Assembly (NCBI GenBank): GCA_027491335.1
Contig: JAIXWJ010000026.1
Span: forward strand, 29,176 to 93,175
Reading direction: 5' to 3'
Source of the DNA: Actinomycetes bacterium
GTDB lineage: Bacteria > Actinomycetota > Acidimicrobiia > Acidimicrobiales > Ilumatobacteraceae
Length of the DNA stretch: 64,000 nucleotides
In this document: positions 1 through 8,233 of the stretch, in pieces
How positions within the stretch are numbered: the first letter of the stretch is position 1
Layout of the letters: the number at the start of each line of letters is the position of its first letter
Notes under the pieces: generated by a model
The model's database searches: none
What the model was told of the DNA's origin: nothing
Seen by the model: the letters and a program-made list of their open reading frames with translations, nothing else
Program-made: the position numbers and the translations under genes

Positions 1-338
1 ACCCGACCCAACGCCTCGTCGGGGTCGTCCAACTCCACGGCATGGGTCTCGTTCCCGATCGTCCACTGCTCCATCGGTGACTCGCACGTGTACTCCGCCC
101 ACATGGCCTCGGCCTTGGCGATCATCGGATCCGAACGTCGGGGAATGTCGAACTCCACGACGTGCATGAGGGGACGATCGTGTCGCCACCAGCCCCAGCA
201 ATACCACGACGTCGCACCGCGACGAAGCCGGTAGGAGGTGTACCCGCCGCTCATGATCGAGTGGTCCCACCATGCGAACGACCACTCTTCCTCGAGAGCG
301 TCCGAATGCGCCTGCTCGTCACGATCGGAAACGGCCAT
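1..338 (-). CDS. Partial hypothetical protein, lipocalin-like (DUF7064/7065-like?)
   Basis: This is the N-terminal 112 codons of a minus-strand gene that runs off the left edge. I read it from ATG at 338-336. The hexamer TAGTCT lies 8 nt upstream on the same strand, an arrangement repeated at many genes in this window, which supports this start over the internal ATG at 167. The visible protein is rich in Trp and aromatic residues (EEEWSFAWWDHS, YCWGWWRHDRPL) and ends with WAEYTCESPMEQWTIG followed by LDDPDEAL. That pattern recalls the lipocalin-like DUF7064/DUF7065 proteins found near steroid and terpenoid catabolism genes in actinobacteria. The family match is from memory and is not certain. 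It is divergent from the SCP2 gene with only 21 nt between starts, so the two may share regulation. The C-terminus is not visible. Confidence 0.6.
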   Translation of the reverse strand, partial: MAVSDRDEQAHSDALEEEWSFAWWDHSIMSGGYTSYRLRRGATSWYCWGWWRHDRPLMHVVEFDIPRRSDPMIAKAEAMWAEYTCESPMEQWTIGNETHAVELDDPDEALGR

Positions 339-346
339 CGTCCGGC

Positions 347-352
347 AGACTA
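347..352 (-). promoter_or_regulatory. -10 hexamer TAGTCT of the left-edge gene
   Basis: TAGTCT on the minus strand, 8 nt before the ATG at 338. It fits the TAGNNT start-proximal pattern seen at many genes in this window and predicts a nearly leaderless transcript. Confidence 0.5.
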
Positions 353-359
353 CGGAGCC

Positions 360-764
360 ATGAGCAACGGCACCGTGCGCTATCTCAGCCTCGAATGGAT
401 CGATGCCCTCACGCGCGAGGTGGCCGCGAGCTCGGCCATTGCCGCGGTGGCCGGCGAGCACACGGTGGGCATCACCCAAACCGTCACCGGCGGACCCGAG
501 GGTGACGTCACGTATCACCTGCAGATCGCCGATGGCGTGGCCGCGTTCGGCCCCGGTTCGGCCTGGCCCGAGGACGTGCGCTTCGAACAGGAGTGGGACA
601 CCGCGGTGGCCGTGGCCACCGGAACACTCAACGCGCAACAAGCATTCATCACCGGTCGCATTCGTCTGACCGGCGATCAACAGAAGCTGTTGGCCAGCAC
701 CCCGGTCTTCGTCGCCCTCGACTCGGTGTTCGCCACCGTGCGAGAGTTCACGCGCTACGAGTGA
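360..764 (+). CDS. SCP2 sterol-binding domain protein
   Basis: This 134-residue protein has the fold pattern of a stand-alone SCP2 (sterol carrier protein 2) domain. It opens with VRYLSLEWIDAL, the usual start of bacterial SCP2 proteins, continues through a strand carrying TYHLQIADG, then AFGPG, and closes with the helix region GRIRLTGDQQKLL. The domain binds fatty acyl, sterol or other lipid ligands in a hydrophobic tunnel; the ligand cannot be read from sequence. I chose ATG 360 because the SCP2 homology begins there. The same frame is open to 162 but that stretch is the reverse complement of the neighbouring gene. A GGAG lies only 2 nt before the ATG, too close to be a convincing ribosome site. 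The 3' end overlaps the convergent MFS gene by 10 nt. Confidence 0.8.
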   Translation: MSNGTVRYLSLEWIDALTREVAASSAIAAVAGEHTVGITQTVTGGPEGDVTYHLQIADGVAAFGPGSAWPEDVRFEQEWDTAVAVATGTLNAQQAFITGRIRLTGDQQKLLASTPVFVALDSVFATVREFTRYE

Positions 765-1948
765 GTCGCTCGCGCGCCGCCGACCACCAACAGCGACACG
801 CCACACAACACTCCGCCCACCAAGTAGGGCGCTCCGATCGACACGTGGTCGTACAGCAAACCGGCCACCGCCGGACCAGCCACCCGACCGACCGCGTTCA
901 CACCCTGCTGGAACCCGAGCGCTTCACCGCGCCGATGATCGGGCACACGACCCGACACCAGCGCCGAGAGATTCGGCGTCACCAAACCTTGACCCACCGT
1001 CAACAACAGCAAGGACGCGATCAAAAACGGCCATTGCTCGGCCAATGACAACACCACCAGGCCGGCGGTGTTGAGCAGCAACCCCGCCTGCACCGAACGT
1101 TCGGTACCCCACGCGGTGTTCACCGGCCGCACCAACAACGTCTGAACGCCCACCAAGGTAAGGCCGACCCCGACGAACACCGCCGCCACCCCGGCCTCGG
1201 TGAGATCGAAGCGGTCTCCGGCCAAGAGCGAGAACGTGGACTCGAAACCGCTGAACGCCACGATGGCGGTGAAGCCCGCCACCGCGAGGCCCCACAGTCG
1301 AACCTTTCCGAGGTCGGCGTCGCGAAGTTCGCGGGCCGCCCGACGGGCTTCCACCGGTCGTGTTTCGGGCAACCGGAAAAAGGCCACGACGGCGTTGATC
1401 AGAGCCACGGTTCCGGCCACGTAGAACGGAAGATGTTCACCACCGAGAGCAGCCAATCCACCCAGAGCCGGGCCCACCACGAAGCCCACGCCGAACGCCG
1501 CCCCGAGCAGACCGAGCAGTCGCGGACGCTGGTGTGGCGGGGCCACGTCGGTGACCGCACCTTGGGCAACCGCCACGCTGGCTCCCGAAGCGCCGTCGAT
1601 GATGCGACCGAGGAACAACACCCACAGCGCTCCGGCGGCACCGGTGACGAACGAGCCGATGGCCGTTCCGAGCAACGAGATCAAGATGACGGGCTTGCGA
1701 CCGATGCGGTCGGACAACTTGCCGAGAATCGGAGAGAAGACCAACTGGGCCAACGAGAAGGACGCGAACAACAATCCGACCTCGAGACCGCTGGCTCCGT
1801 AGCGCTCGGCGTAACGACCGAGAATGGGAACCACGATGCCGAACCCGACCAGGTCGAGGGCCACCGTGAGCCAGATGGTGAAGAAACCCTGGGGCAGGGG
1901 CTCGCGCGTGGCGGTCTTGTCCCGACGGACCATCGTTGGTTTCACCAC
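755..1948 (-). CDS. MFS transporter, DHA1/TetA-like
   Basis: A 397-residue major facilitator superfamily transporter with about twelve hydrophobic segments. Motif A between TM2 and TM3 is clear (GKLSDRIGRKPVI), and the second half carries a weaker copy around GRVPDHRRGEALG. The N-terminus FFTIWLTVALDLVGFGIVVPI is typical of the DHA1 drug:H+ antiporter group that includes TetA. Expected role is proton-driven export of a small molecule; the substrate is unknown. The GTG start at 1948 lies 3 nt after the cysS stop codon, so it is very probably co-transcribed and coupled to cysS. An in-frame ATG five codons later (1933) is an equally possible start. Confidence 0.85.
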   Translation of the reverse strand: MVKPTMVRRDKTATREPLPQGFFTIWLTVALDLVGFGIVVPILGRYAERYGASGLEVGLLFASFSLAQLVFSPILGKLSDRIGRKPVILISLLGTAIGSFVTGAAGALWVLFLGRIIDGASGASVAVAQGAVTDVAPPHQRPRLLGLLGAAFGVGFVVGPALGGLAALGGEHLPFYVAGTVALINAVVAFFRLPETRPVEARRAARELRDADLGKVRLWGLAVAGFTAIVAFSGFESTFSLLAGDRFDLTEAGVAAVFVGVGLTLVGVQTLLVRPVNTAWGTERSVQAGLLLNTAGLVVLSLAEQWPFLIASLLLLTVGQGLVTPNLSALVSGRVPDHRRGEALGFQQGVNAVGRVAGPAVAGLLYDHVSIGAPYLVGGVLCGVSLLVVGGARATHS

Positions 1949-1951
1949 TCG

Positions 1952-3307
1952 TCAGCGACGGACGGTGGTGCCCGCCTTGTTCGTCTCGACGATCCAGCCA
2001 TCGGCTTGCAACGCCGCGCGCAACGCGTCGGCGGTGGCGAAATCCTTGGCCGCGCGGGCCGCGTCCAACTCGGCGGCCATCTTCAGTGTCTCGGCCGGCA
2101 CGTCGGAGGCCTGCTTCAAATCCAGACCGAATGCAGCACACATCGAACGCACCGCGGCCACCAACGCCGGAGCGGAGGCGTCCGACGCATCGAGCGCGGT
2201 GTTGGCCCGACGCACCGTCTCGAACAGCAACGCCGACGCCGAGGGCGTGTCGAGGTCGTCGTCCATGAACGCTCGGAAGCGCGAGATGACCTCCGAATCC
2301 GGTTCCGCGCTCACCGTGTGTTGCGAACGGGCGGCGAAGGAATCCAGTCCTCCCAGGGTGTTCACCGCGGCATCGATGTTGTCTTGACCGATGCGCACCG
2401 GGCTTCGATAGTGCGTCTGCAACAACACGAGTCGGTAGGCGCGCGGGTCGTAGTGCTGAAGTAGGTCGAGCAGGTTCGCCACGTTGCCGAGGCTCTTCGA
2501 CATCTTCTCACCCTCGGTGTCGACGACGAATCCGTTGTGCATCCAGTGATTCGCGAACTCGCGACCCAACGCCACGGCCTGCGCGCGTTCGTTCTCGTGG
2601 TGCGGGAACTTCAGATCCATGCCGCCGCAATGCAGGTCGAAACCGTCACCCAGAATCGACAGGCTCATCACCACGCACTCGCTGTGCCACCCGGGTCGAC
2701 CCTCACCCCACGGTGACGGCCACGACGGCTCGCCGGGCTTGCTGAACTTCCACAGGGCGAAGTCCGCGGGATGGCGCTTGTTACCCGCGCCGAACACCTC
2801 GCGATCGCCGCCGCCCGAGAGCATGTCGTCCAGGCTTTGGTGGGCCAACAGGCCGTAGTCGGGCACGTTGAGGACGCTGAGATACACGCCGTCCTCGGTG
2901 ACGTAGGCGTTGTCGCGCTCGATGAGAGTGGCGATCATGTCGACCATCTGATCCACGTACTCGGTGGCGTGGGGGACGTCGGTGGGTCGCAGCACGTTCA
3001 GCTTGCCCATGGCGTCGAACCACACGTTCTCGCACTTGTGGGTGATGTCCTGCCACGGACGGCCCTCGCGATTGGCGCGATCGATGATCTTGTCGTCGAT
3101 GTCGGTGATGTTGGAGACGAGGCGCACCTCGAGACCACTCCATTCGAGGTACCGACGAAGGATGTCGTACACGAGTGTGGCGCGCCCGTGACCGAGGTGG
3201 GGAGGGCCGTAGACGGTCGGGCCGCACAAGTAGATCCCCACCTTGCCCGGGGTGCGCAAACGCAGTTCGCGCACGTCCGAGGTGGCGGTGTCGTACAGCC
3301 TGAACAT
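1952..3307 (-). CDS. cysS: Cysteine--tRNA ligase
   Basis: Class I aminoacyl-tRNA synthetase that activates cysteine with ATP and charges tRNA-Cys in the cytoplasm. The 451-residue length is normal for CysS. The N-terminus has CGPTVYGPPHLGHGR with the HIGH-type motif HLGH at residues 37-40, and KMSKS is at 268-272. The expected zinc ligands are present as C28, C211, H236 and E240, which fits CysS. The mycothiol ligase MshC is a close paralogue, but the length and the C-terminal DALR-like helical region favour CysS. The ATG at 3307 has TAGGCT exactly 6 nt upstream, so the transcript is probably leaderless. It is divergent from valS (48 nt between starts) and followed by the MFS gene. Confidence 0.93.
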   Translation of the reverse strand: MFRLYDTATSDVRELRLRTPGKVGIYLCGPTVYGPPHLGHGRATLVYDILRRYLEWSGLEVRLVSNITDIDDKIIDRANREGRPWQDITHKCENVWFDAMGKLNVLRPTDVPHATEYVDQMVDMIATLIERDNAYVTEDGVYLSVLNVPDYGLLAHQSLDDMLSGGGDREVFGAGNKRHPADFALWKFSKPGEPSWPSPWGEGRPGWHSECVVMSLSILGDGFDLHCGGMDLKFPHHENERAQAVALGREFANHWMHNGFVVDTEGEKMSKSLGNVANLLDLLQHYDPRAYRLVLLQTHYRSPVRIGQDNIDAAVNTLGGLDSFAARSQHTVSAEPDSEVISRFRAFMDDDLDTPSASALLFETVRRANTALDASDASAPALVAAVRSMCAAFGLDLKQASDVPAETLKMAAELDAARAAKDFATADALRAALQADGWIVETNKAGTTVRR

Positions 3308-3313
3308 GGTGCG

Positions 3314-3319
3314 AGCCTA
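3314..3319 (-). promoter_or_regulatory. -10 hexamer TAGGCT of cysS
   Basis: TAGGCT on the minus strand, exactly 6 nt before the cysS ATG. Transcription would start at or next to the A of the ATG, giving a leaderless mRNA. Confidence 0.6.
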
Positions 3320-3341
3320 CGCCCCCATGCCGGTCCACCTA

Positions 3342-3347
3342 TAGCCT
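3342..3347 (+). promoter_or_regulatory. -10 hexamer TAGCCT of valS
   Basis: TAGCCT (overlapping the alternative TATAGC at 3340) lies 8 nt before the valS ATG. No Shine-Dalgarno sequence is present in the C-rich spacer, which favours a leaderless mRNA. Confidence 0.55.
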
Positions 3348-3355
3348 TGTCCCCC

Positions 3356-5914
3356 ATGGTGTCCATCCCCGACAAGCCCTCACTCGACGGAATCGAGAGC
3401 GAGTGGGCGCGCGTATGGGAGAGCGAGGGAACCTACGCCTTCGATCGATCCGCGGAACGGGCCGGCGTGTACGCGATCGACACTCCCCCGCCCACGGTGA
3501 GTGGTTCATTGCACATGGGTCACGTCTTCTCGTACACCCACACGGACACCATCGCCCGCTTCCAGCGCATGTCGGGCAAGTCGGTCTTCTACCCGATGGG
3601 TTGGGACGACAACGGTCTGCCCACCGAGCGACGCGTCCAGAACTTCTTCGGTGTGCGTTGCGACCCCAACGTCGCCTACGTCCCCGGTTTCCAACCGCCG
3701 TTCCGCGGTGATCCGCCCAAGGATCATCAGCCGGTGGCCGTTTCGCGACCCAACTTCATCGAGTTGTGCGAGGAGCTCACCCACGAGGACGAGAAGGTCT
3801 TCGAGGATCTGTTCCGACGGCTCGGTCTGTCCGTGGATTGGTCGTTGTTGTACGCCACCATCGACGAGCGCAGCCGACGCGCGAGCCAACGCGCGTTCTT
3901 GCGCAATCTGGCTCGTGGCGAGGCGTACACGCAGGAGGCGCCCACGTTGTGGGACGTCGACTTCAAGACCGCGGTCGCCCAAGCCGAACTCGAGGATCGC
4001 GAGCGACCCGGCGCGTATCACCAGATCGCCTTCTCCCGCGTCGACGGCGGTGGTGACGTCATCATCGACACCACGCGCCCCGTCTTGATCGCGGCATGCG
4101 TGGCTCTGGTGGCGCACCCCGACGACGAGCGCTACAAGCCGTTGTTCGGATCGAAGGTGCGAACGCCGCTGTATGGCGTCGAGGTTCCGATCATGGCCCA
4201 CCCGTTGGCCCAGCCCGACAAGGGAACCGGCATCGCCATGATCTGCACCTTCGGCGACGTCACCGACGTCATTTGGTGGCGCGAACTGAATCTGCCCACG
4301 CGCGCCATCATCGGTCGCGACGGACGAATCATCGCCACTCCACCCAACGGACTCGATTCCACCGAGGGGCTCGCCGCGTACGAACAGATCGCCGGGTTGT
4401 TCGTCAATCAGGCCCAGAACAAGGTCGTGGAAGCGTTGCGCGAGAGCGGCGCCATGCTCGGTGAGCCGCGGCCGATCACGCATCCGGTGAAGTTCTTCGA
4501 GAAGGGCGATCGCCCGCTCGAGATCGTCACCAGCCGTCAGTGGTACATCCGCAATGGCGGACGCGACACAGACCTGCGCGCCACCATGCTCGGTCGGGGC
4601 GACCAATTGGTCTGGCATCCCGATCACATGCGGCATCGTTATTCGAACTGGGTCGAGGGATTGAACGGCGACTGGCTGATCAGTCGACAGCGCTACTTCG
4701 GTGTGCCGATTCCCGTGTGGTACGAGCTCGACGAGAACGGCGAAGCCATCCACGATCGGCCGATCATTCCCGACGAGTCCTCGTTGCCCATCGACCCCTC
4801 CACCGACGTGCCCCCGGGGTTCACCGCCGACCAGCGCAACGTGGCCGGTGGTTTCACCGGTGATCCCGACGTGATGGACACGTGGGCCACGTCGTCGCTC
4901 TCGCCCCAGATCGCCGGCTGTTGGGAGGACGACGCGGATCTGTTCGCGCGCGTCTTCCCCATGGACCTGCGACCGCAAGGACACGACATCATTCGCACCT
5001 GGCTGTTCAGCACGGTGGTGCGCTCGCACTTCGAGCACGACTCGCTTCCGTGGTCGAACGTCGCGTTGTCCGGATGGATCCTCGACCCCGACCGCAAGAA
5101 GATGTCGAAGTCGAAGGGCAACGTCGTCACACCGGTCGACCTGTTCGAGAAGTTCGGAAGCGATGCCGTGCGCTATTGGGCGGCTTCGGCGCGGCCCGGC
5201 GTGGACACCGCGTTCAGCGAGGAGCAGATGAAGGTCGGCCGCAAACTGGCCACCAAGTTGCTCAACGCCAGCAAGTTCGTGCTCGGGTTCCCGGAGCCGG
5301 GCGCCGATGCGGTGGTGTCCAACGACGTCGACCGCGCGATGTTGGCGCGCGTCGCCGACACCGTGAGCGAGGCCACCGACGCGTTCGGTCAGTACGACTA
5401 CGCGCGAGCACTCGAGCGAACCGAGGCTCTCTTCTGGTGGTTCTGCGACGATTACGTCGAACTCGTGAAGGGTCGCGCCTACGAAAGTCAGGGGCGCGAG
5501 CAGGCCGCGTCGGCACAGCTCGCGTTGCGACTGGCGCTGTCGGCGATCCAACGTCTAATGGCTCCGTTCATTCCCTTCACCACCGAGACCGTGTGGCGTT
5601 GGTGGCAGAGCGGATCGGTGCACCGCGCGACGTGGCCCTCCACCGCCGAATTGGGCGCGGTGGGCGACGCCAGCTTGATCACCCCCATCGGCGAGGTGCT
5701 GGCTCAGGTGCGTCGAGCCAAGACCGAGGCCAAGACCTCCCAGAAAACTCCGGTGGCCTCGGCCGTAGTCACGGGAAGCCCGGCCGAATTGGCGGCGGTC
5801 GAAACGGGCCGAGCCGACCTGTCCGAAGCGGGCAGTGTGCAGGCATGGAGCCTCATCGAGGGCTCCGGGCCGTTGACCGTCACAGTGGTGTTGGCCCCCG
5901 CCGAACCCCAATGA
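3356..5914 (+). CDS. valS: Valine--tRNA ligase
   Basis: Class I synthetase of 852 residues that charges tRNA-Val with valine. The HIGH-type motif HMGH is at residues 53-56 after PPPTVSGSL, and KMSKSKGNV is near residue 582. The long insertion between them, with DTTRPVLIAAC, is the CP1 editing domain that hydrolyses mischarged Thr-tRNA-Val. WDDNGLPTERRV is the ValS-type signature. The C-terminus has the anticodon-binding helical domain (FIPFTTETVWRWW). The frame is open far upstream of 3356, but that part is antisense to cysS, and synthetase homology begins at MVSIPDKPSL. A TAGCCT hexamer sits 8 nt before this ATG, giving a probably leaderless message. Confidence 0.95.
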   Translation: MVSIPDKPSLDGIESEWARVWESEGTYAFDRSAERAGVYAIDTPPPTVSGSLHMGHVFSYTHTDTIARFQRMSGKSVFYPMGWDDNGLPTERRVQNFFGVRCDPNVAYVPGFQPPFRGDPPKDHQPVAVSRPNFIELCEELTHEDEKVFEDLFRRLGLSVDWSLLYATIDERSRRASQRAFLRNLARGEAYTQEAPTLWDVDFKTAVAQAELEDRERPGAYHQIAFSRVDGGGDVIIDTTRPVLIAACVALVAHPDDERYKPLFGSKVRTPLYGVEVPIMAHPLAQPDKGTGIAMICTFGDVTDVIWWRELNLPTRAIIGRDGRIIATPPNGLDSTEGLAAYEQIAGLFVNQAQNKVVEALRESGAMLGEPRPITHPVKFFEKGDRPLEIVTSRQWYIRNGGRDTDLRATMLGRGDQLVWHPDHMRHRYSNWVEGLNGDWLISRQRYFGVPIPVWYELDENGEAIHDRPIIPDESSLPIDPSTDVPPGFTADQRNVAGGFTGDPDVMDTWATSSLSPQIAGCWEDDADLFARVFPMDLRPQGHDIIRTWLFSTVVRSHFEHDSLPWSNVALSGWILDPDRKKMSKSKGNVVTPVDLFEKFGSDAVRYWAASARPGVDTAFSEEQMKVGRKLATKLLNASKFVLGFPEPGADAVVSNDVDRAMLARVADTVSEATDAFGQYDYARALERTEALFWWFCDDYVELVKGRAYESQGREQAASAQLALRLALSAIQRLMAPFIPFTTETVWRWWQSGSVHRATWPSTAELGAVGDASLITPIGEVLAQVRRAKTEAKTSQKTPVASAVVTGSPAELAAVETGRADLSEAGSVQAWSLIEGSGPLTVTVVLAPAEPQ

Positions 5915-5928
5915 GGGCTCGCCAGCGG

Positions 5929-5934
5929 TAGTTT
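5929..5934 (+). promoter_or_regulatory. -10 hexamer TAGTTT of the LCP gene
   Basis: TAGTTT lies 9 nt before the GTG at 5944 in the 29-nt gap after valS. It fits the window-wide TAGNNT pattern and supports GTG 5944 as the start. Confidence 0.45.
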
Positions 5935-5943
5935 TTGACCCTT

Positions 5944-7293
5944 GTGACCGAGGTTCAGCCGCCCCACGACGACGAACCGATCGTCGGCGACGACACCTTG
6001 AACCATCTGTCGGTCCTGCGCCCGGATCCGGCTCCGAAACGACGTCGCACCTGGACCCAACGCTTCGTTCTCGGCGTCAACGTCTTCGCGGTCGTCGCCT
6101 GCTTCGGTGCGGCCATCGGCATCTTCTACGGCAACGAGAAGGCGAACGACCGCCGCGTGGTGTCCATCATCGGCGCCGAGGGTGGACCGACCCTCACGTT
6201 GCCCAGCACCACCGTGGCCCTCAACGAGGACGGATCCACGGCCTCCACCGAGGCTCCCGCGGTGGTCGACGTGACGGCGAAGAACTTCCTCATCACGGGC
6301 AGCGACAACGGCGCCTGCGTCGACCCCGATTCGCCCTACGCCGCCGCGTTCGGAAATCGCAATGGTCTCGGTGAACGCGCCGACACCATCATGATCCTGC
6401 GCCTCGACCCCACCACGAACGCCGCCGCCGTGTTGTCGTTCCCGCGCGACATGTGGGTGCGCATCGGCGGCACCAAGCGCATGGGCCGAATCAACAGCGC
6501 CTTCAACGCCGACGACCCGAACACTCTCATCCTCACCATCTGGGACAACTTCGGCATCCTGGCCGACCACTACGTGAACATCGACTTCTGCGCCTTCAAG
6601 CAGATCGTCGACGCCGTGGGTGGCGTTCGCGTTCCGTTCGCCACACCCGTGCGCGACCGCCACACGAACCTGCTCATCGAGACCGCCGGTTGCCACACGT
6701 TCAGCGGCGAGGAGGGCCTGGCGTACGTTCGCTCGCGCCACTTCCAGTATTTCGATCCCAAGAAGAAGGAATGGGTCGAGGACCCCGCCTCGGATCGCGG
6801 ACGCATCTCGCGCCAACAAGATTTCCTGCGTCGCGCCATCCAGATGGCTCTCGACAAGAGCGCCGGTAGTCCGGCCGTGGCCAAGCAGTTGATCGATGCC
6901 GGCATTCAGAACGTGATCCTCGACGCGAATCTGACTCCGGGCAAGTTGCTCGAGTTGGCTTCGGCGATGAAGAACCTGAACCCGACCACAATGCGCACGT
7001 ATCAGGTCGAAGGACGCGGCGTGGACAAGAGCGGCCAGTCGGTGCTGGAGCCTCTGCTGAAGTCCGACAGCATGAAGGCCGTGTTGGCCGTGTTCCAAGG
7101 CAAGGCTCGATTGGTGGACGCCCCCGAGCAACTCTTCGAAGTGGCCACCACCACGGTTGCCCCGGCCACGACAGCCGCTCCGGGTGGCACCTCCAAGCCC
7201 GGCGCGACCACCACCACGTCGTCGCTGGTTCCCGTCTACGTGGACGAGAACACCTACGGCGTTCTGCCCCCCGACGACCCCGCCTGCCGCTGA
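5944..7293 (+). CDS. LytR-CpsA-Psr (LCP) family protein
   Basis: LCP enzymes sit on the outer face of the membrane and transfer undecaprenyl-phosphate-linked glycopolymers onto peptidoglycan. The 449-residue protein has a cytoplasmic N-terminus rich in Arg (KRRRTW), one membrane helix at about residues 37-60, then the LCP core. The core carries ADTIMILRLDP, LSFPRDMWV, GRINSAFN, the VDAVGGVRVPF segment and LAYVRSRH, with the Arg and Asp residues expected to bind the polyprenyl pyrophosphate. The C-terminal tail is a Thr/Pro-rich linker (about residues 395-430). I chose GTG 5944 over the upstream TTG 5935 because a TAGTTT hexamer precedes it. It likely contributes to cell-wall polymer attachment. 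No glycopolymer genes flank it. Confidence 0.9.
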   Translation: MTEVQPPHDDEPIVGDDTLNHLSVLRPDPAPKRRRTWTQRFVLGVNVFAVVACFGAAIGIFYGNEKANDRRVVSIIGAEGGPTLTLPSTTVALNEDGSTASTEAPAVVDVTAKNFLITGSDNGACVDPDSPYAAAFGNRNGLGERADTIMILRLDPTTNAAAVLSFPRDMWVRIGGTKRMGRINSAFNADDPNTLILTIWDNFGILADHYVNIDFCAFKQIVDAVGGVRVPFATPVRDRHTNLLIETAGCHTFSGEEGLAYVRSRHFQYFDPKKKEWVEDPASDRGRISRQQDFLRRAIQMALDKSAGSPAVAKQLIDAGIQNVILDANLTPGKLLELASAMKNLNPTTMRTYQVEGRGVDKSGQSVLEPLLKSDSMKAVLAVFQGKARLVDAPEQLFEVATTTVAPATTAAPGGTSKPGATTTTSSLVPVYVDENTYGVLPPDDPACR

Positions 7294-7313
7294 AATCTTT
7301 TAGTGCTTCTGAG

Positions 7314-8204
7314 CTAGCCCAGGACCTCGCGCAGGGCACCGGGCACGTCGGTGGGACCGTCGATCACGGCCAGTCGCGCGCCCACCTGTCCGGCGAACAC
7401 ACGCGCCTCGGCGTCGTCACCGGCCGGAGCCAGAATCACCACTTCCTCCAACGACCGCGCGGCGGCCACCACGTCGCCTTCCACCGTCGCTCGACAGTCG
7501 CTCAACACCACGGTGATGCGACGACCGGCCCGCGTGCGCGACAACTGCTCGCCCGCCGCGCGCAACGCGCCGGCCAGATCGGTGGTTCCGAATCCGCGCA
7601 GCGACAACACATCGTTCACCACTTGCTCGCCCGACTTCGTGGAGTTCTGACTCTTGGCCACCACCACGTCCTTGCCGAAGGCGATCACGCTGTAGTCCTC
7701 GGGGCTGCGCCACGCCACCGCGGCCGCGGCCATCGCCGAGGTCGCCAACGGCTTGCCTCCCATGGAACCGCTGCGATCGACCAGCAAGGCGATCGCCGTC
7801 GACGGCCGAACCCACCCGCGCACTTTCAACGCGTCGGCGTCCACGGCACGCGCTTCGGCACGGGCACCGATGATCTCTTCCATCGACGCGTCGAGGTCGA
7901 TGTCGCCGGCCTCGGGCCGATACGGCATGGTGGCCATCTTGCCGATGCCCCGTGGTCGCACCGGTCCGCGCTTCGACACGTCGAGGAACAGTCGCCCCGC
8001 CAACTTCTTGGCCAGTTCGCGCAACTTCGGATCGGTGGCTCCGGTGAGATCGGCCAACAACGCCAACATCGCATCGGCGTCCTCGTCCATCGCCTCGTCG
8101 ACGGCGTCCTCGTCGATCTCGCCCACCTCGGGTGACACCTGCTCGAACTGCTGGTGTCGCGACAACTCGCGTCGCGACATCGTCTTCTTGGAGGCCTCGT
8201 TCAC
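7314..8204 (-). CDS. VWA domain protein, partner of MoxR
   Basis: A 296-residue protein with an acidic helical N-terminal half (EDAVDEAMDEDADAML) and a C-terminal von Willebrand A domain. The metal-ion-dependent adhesion site DRSGS is at residues 143-147, followed by the conserved TTDLAGAL (second Thr) and LSDCRA segments. It has no signal peptide and should be cytoplasmic. VWA proteins encoded directly after MoxR ATPases act as partners in chaperone-like metal insertion or complex assembly, as CoxE/CoxD do for CO dehydrogenase. The GTG at 8204 follows the moxR stop by 29 nt; an AAGGAGG lies too far upstream (about 22 nt) to be ideal, and the internal ATG at 8180 is a possible alternative start. 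It is the last gene of an adh-moxR-vwa operon. Confidence 0.85.
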   Translation of the reverse strand: MNEASKKTMSRRELSRHQQFEQVSPEVGEIDEDAVDEAMDEDADAMLALLADLTGATDPKLRELAKKLAGRLFLDVSKRGPVRPRGIGKMATMPYRPEAGDIDLDASMEEIIGARAEARAVDADALKVRGWVRPSTAIALLVDRSGSMGGKPLATSAMAAAAVAWRSPEDYSVIAFGKDVVVAKSQNSTKSGEQVVNDVLSLRGFGTTDLAGALRAAGEQLSRTRAGRRITVVLSDCRATVEGDVVAAARSLEEVVILAPAGDDAEARVFAGQVGARLAVIDGPTDVPGALREVLG

Positions 8205-8233
8205 CGCTTGATCGGCGGCGTCACCCTCCTTGG

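Noticed and set aside
2771..3355. Upstream extension of valS by about 195 codons
   Set aside because: It overlaps cysS antisense, has no synthetase homology, and the promoter hexamer lies at 3342.
3506..5551. 681-residue minus-strand frame over valS
   Set aside because: Antisense shadow of a certain valS gene; no domain or promoter.
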